Assembly (NCBI RefSeq): GCF_000012945.1
Contig: NC_007509.1
Span: 1,116,001-1,180,000, forward strand
DNA from: Burkholderia lata
GTDB taxonomy: Bacteria; Pseudomonadota; Gammaproteobacteria; Burkholderiales; Burkholderiaceae
Direction: 5' to 3'
DNA: 64,000 nt
Both the position numbers and the translations under genes were made by a program. How positions within the stretch are numbered: position 1 is the first letter of the stretch; each line of letters starts with the position of its first letter. Shown here piece after piece: positions 62,646 through 64,000 of this stretch. Under the pieces are notes generated by a model. The model was not told where the DNA came from. It ran no database searches and saw nothing but the letters and a program-made list of their open reading frames with translations.

Positions 62646-63553
62646 CGCTCCATCGCACCATTCGATCGATCGCGCGCCTGTGTGCCGCAGCCGCGTTGTG
62701 CATGGCGGCGAGCGCACCGGCATGCGCGACGAAGCTCGTGCTGGGCGCGAAGAACTTCACCGAGCAATACGTGCTGGCGGAAGTCACCGCGCAATACCTG
62801 CGCTCGCGCGGCTACGACGTGGAAGTCCGTTCGGGTCTCGGCAGCACGCTCGCGCGCAGCGCACTGGAGAACGGCCAGTTCGATCTCATGTGGGATTACA
62901 CGGGCACCGCCGCGCTCGTCTACAACAAGATCAACGACAAGCTGTCGCCCGAGGAGATGTACCGGCGCGTCAAGGCGCTCGACGTGCCGCGCGGGCTCGT
63001 CTGGCTCGACGCATCGCCGCTCAACGACACCTACGCGATCGGCCTGCCCAGCCCGCTCGCGCAGGCCACCGGCATCCGAACCGTCTCGCAGCTCGCCGAG
63101 CACCTGAAGACCGATCCGGCCGCGAAGCACTACGTGTTCGGGATGGACGCGGAATTCGCGAATCGCCCCGACGGGCTGAAGCCGCTGCTCGCCGCGTACG
63201 GCATGCAGTTCAGCCGCGCGCAGTTGAAGCAGATGGACCCGGGGCTCGTCTACACGGCGCTGCACAACAACCAGTTGAAGATCGGCCTCGTCTACACGAC
63301 CGACGGACGCGTGAAGGGTTTCGGCATCGTGCCGCTCGAGGACGACAAGCACTTCTTCCCGCCATACAACGCAACGCCCGTGGTGCGCAAGGACGCGCTC
63401 GAGCGCAATCCGAAGCTCGCGACGCAGCTCAATGCGCTGTCGGCCGCGCTCGACAACGACGGGATGCAGGCGATGGCCAAGGAGGTCGACCTCGACGGCA
63501 AGTCGCCGCGCGACGTCGCCGACGCGTTCCTGCGCACGCACAAGCTGCCTTGA
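62642..63553 (+). CDS. Betaine/choline-type ABC substrate-binding protein
   Basis: A 303-residue periplasmic binding protein of the OpuAC/OsmF/YehZ family. The signal peptide ends about residue 29 (ASAPACATKL). The domain start LVLGAKNFTEQYVLAEVTAQYL and the later LMWDYTGTAALVYNKI are characteristic, the aromatic and acidic residues forming the usual cage for quaternary amines. It sits between two permease genes. Glycine betaine, choline or a similar osmolyte is the likely ligand. Confidence 0.9.
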   Translation: MTLHRTIRSIARLCAAAALCMAASAPACATKLVLGAKNFTEQYVLAEVTAQYLRSRGYDVEVRSGLGSTLARSALENGQFDLMWDYTGTAALVYNKINDKLSPEEMYRRVKALDVPRGLVWLDASPLNDTYAIGLPSPLAQATGIRTVSQLAEHLKTDPAAKHYVFGMDAEFANRPDGLKPLLAAYGMQFSRAQLKQMDPGLVYTALHNNQLKIGLVYTTDGRVKGFGIVPLEDDKHFFPPYNATPVVRKDALERNPKLATQLNALSAALDNDGMQAMAKEVDLDGKSPRDVADAFLRTHKLP

Positions 63554-63563
63554 AGGAGAAGCA

Positions 63564-64000
63564 ATGAGCGTATTCGACTATCTCGCGTCGAGCTGGCCCG
63601 AACTGCTGCAACTCACACTGCAGCACATCTGGCTGGTCGGCATCGCCGTGGGCTGCGCGATCGTGGCCGGCGTGCCGCTCGGCATCCTGATCAACCGCCA
63701 CGACTGGCTCGCCGGGCCGCTGCTCGGTATCGCGACCATCGTGCTCACGCTGCCGTCCATCGCGCTGTTCGGCCTGATGATCCCGTTCTTCTCGCGCTTC
63801 GGCCAGGGCATCGGCGCCGCCCCCGCGATCACGGCCGTGTTCCTGTACTCGCTGCTGCCGATCATGCGCAACACCTACCTGGCGCTGCACAACGTGGATG
63901 CGGGTATCAAGGAGGCCGGCACCGGCATCGGCATGACCTCATGGCAGCGCCTGCGGCTCGTCGACCTGCCGCTCGCGGTGCCCGTGATCCTCGCGGGCGT
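63564..64000 (+). CDS. Second betaine/choline-type ABC permease (3' truncated)
   Basis: The first 145 residues of a permease like the one at 61929-62645. It has a preceding AAGGAGAA, several membrane segments, and the contact loop LALHNVDAGIKEAGTGIGMT. The gene is cut by the window end; an ATPase gene is expected after it. Two permeases with one binding protein match the YehWXYZ/OsmVWXY plan. Confidence 0.88.
   Translation, partial: MSVFDYLASSWPELLQLTLQHIWLVGIAVGCAIVAGVPLGILINRHDWLAGPLLGIATIVLTLPSIALFGLMIPFFSRFGQGIGAAPAITAVFLYSLLPIMRNTYLALHNVDAGIKEAGTGIGMTSWQRLRLVDLPLAVPVILAG

Noticed and set aside
1..64000. tRNA, rRNA, CRISPR array or prophage
   Set aside because: No cloverleaf with CCA-end context, no rRNA sequence, no regular direct repeats with spacers, and no phage structural genes were seen by eye; a tRNA scan would settle the first.

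Overview
The window is GC-rich, densely coded DNA with long antisense open frames. Its gene content (PlcN-type phospholipase C, squalene-hopene cyclase, many LysR/AraC/LuxR/TetR regulators, scattered catabolic and transport operons, no ribosomal or tRNA genes) fits a secondary replicon of a Burkholderia-like betaproteobacterium, probably of the B. cepacia complex. The organism assignment is inference from gene style and content; no marker gene is present.

Layout. 1-7.2 kb: an organosulfur-type module, with a flavin-dependent monooxygenase pair (acyl-CoA-dehydrogenase-like and LLM-type, ATGA-coupled), an MFS carrier, and an SsuABC-like ABC importer. 7.4-13 kb: OsmC-like protein, a chemoreceptor, and an EmrB-type drug exporter without EmrA beside it. 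13-19 kb: small stress-type genes. These are a VOC protein, a cupin, and a COG2345/SufR-like regulator facing a catalase-like peroxidase and a Pro-1 tautomerase across a near-perfect inverted repeat. They are followed by a P-loop kinase plus SUMF1-domain pair behind an attenuator-like leader, and an exported PDZ protein. 19-26 kb: TetR regulator divergent from squalene-hopene cyclase, a decayed IS5-type transposase, and an AT-rich island holding one large beta-helix protein. 26-31 kb: ankyrin protein, LuxR regulator, PotF-like binding protein with a cupin and a LysR regulator, and a HAD phosphatase. 31-36 kb: a three-gene phosphate-ester module (phosphatase/LamG lipoprotein, small lipoprotein, PlcN). 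36-42 kb: a class C beta-lactamase-family gene facing a promoter, a Cys-Cys mini-ORF and a tightly coupled operon of three poorly characterised proteins (PcfJ-like, DUF1266-like, DUF4034/Sel1-like). 42-44.8 kb: hydrolase, FlxA-like protein, 44-residue membrane protein, methyltransferase. 44.9-50.6 kb: two exported glycoside hydrolases (GH92 alpha-mannosidase type and GH2). 50.6-52.7 kb: a scar region with a GT25 glycosyltransferase and an IS3 remnant. 52.7-61.3 kb: a five-gene amine catabolism operon (permease, aminotransferase, aldehyde dehydrogenase, M81 metallopeptidase, beta-propeller) divergent from an AraC regulator. 61.9-64 kb: a glycine-betaine/choline-type ABC importer, cut by the window end.

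The best candidates for undescribed biology are the coupled PcfJ/DUF1266/DUF4034 operon with its leader peptide candidate, the kinase leader with its mini-ORF and terminator, the peroxidase operator with a cysteine-rich regulator, and the beta-helix island.
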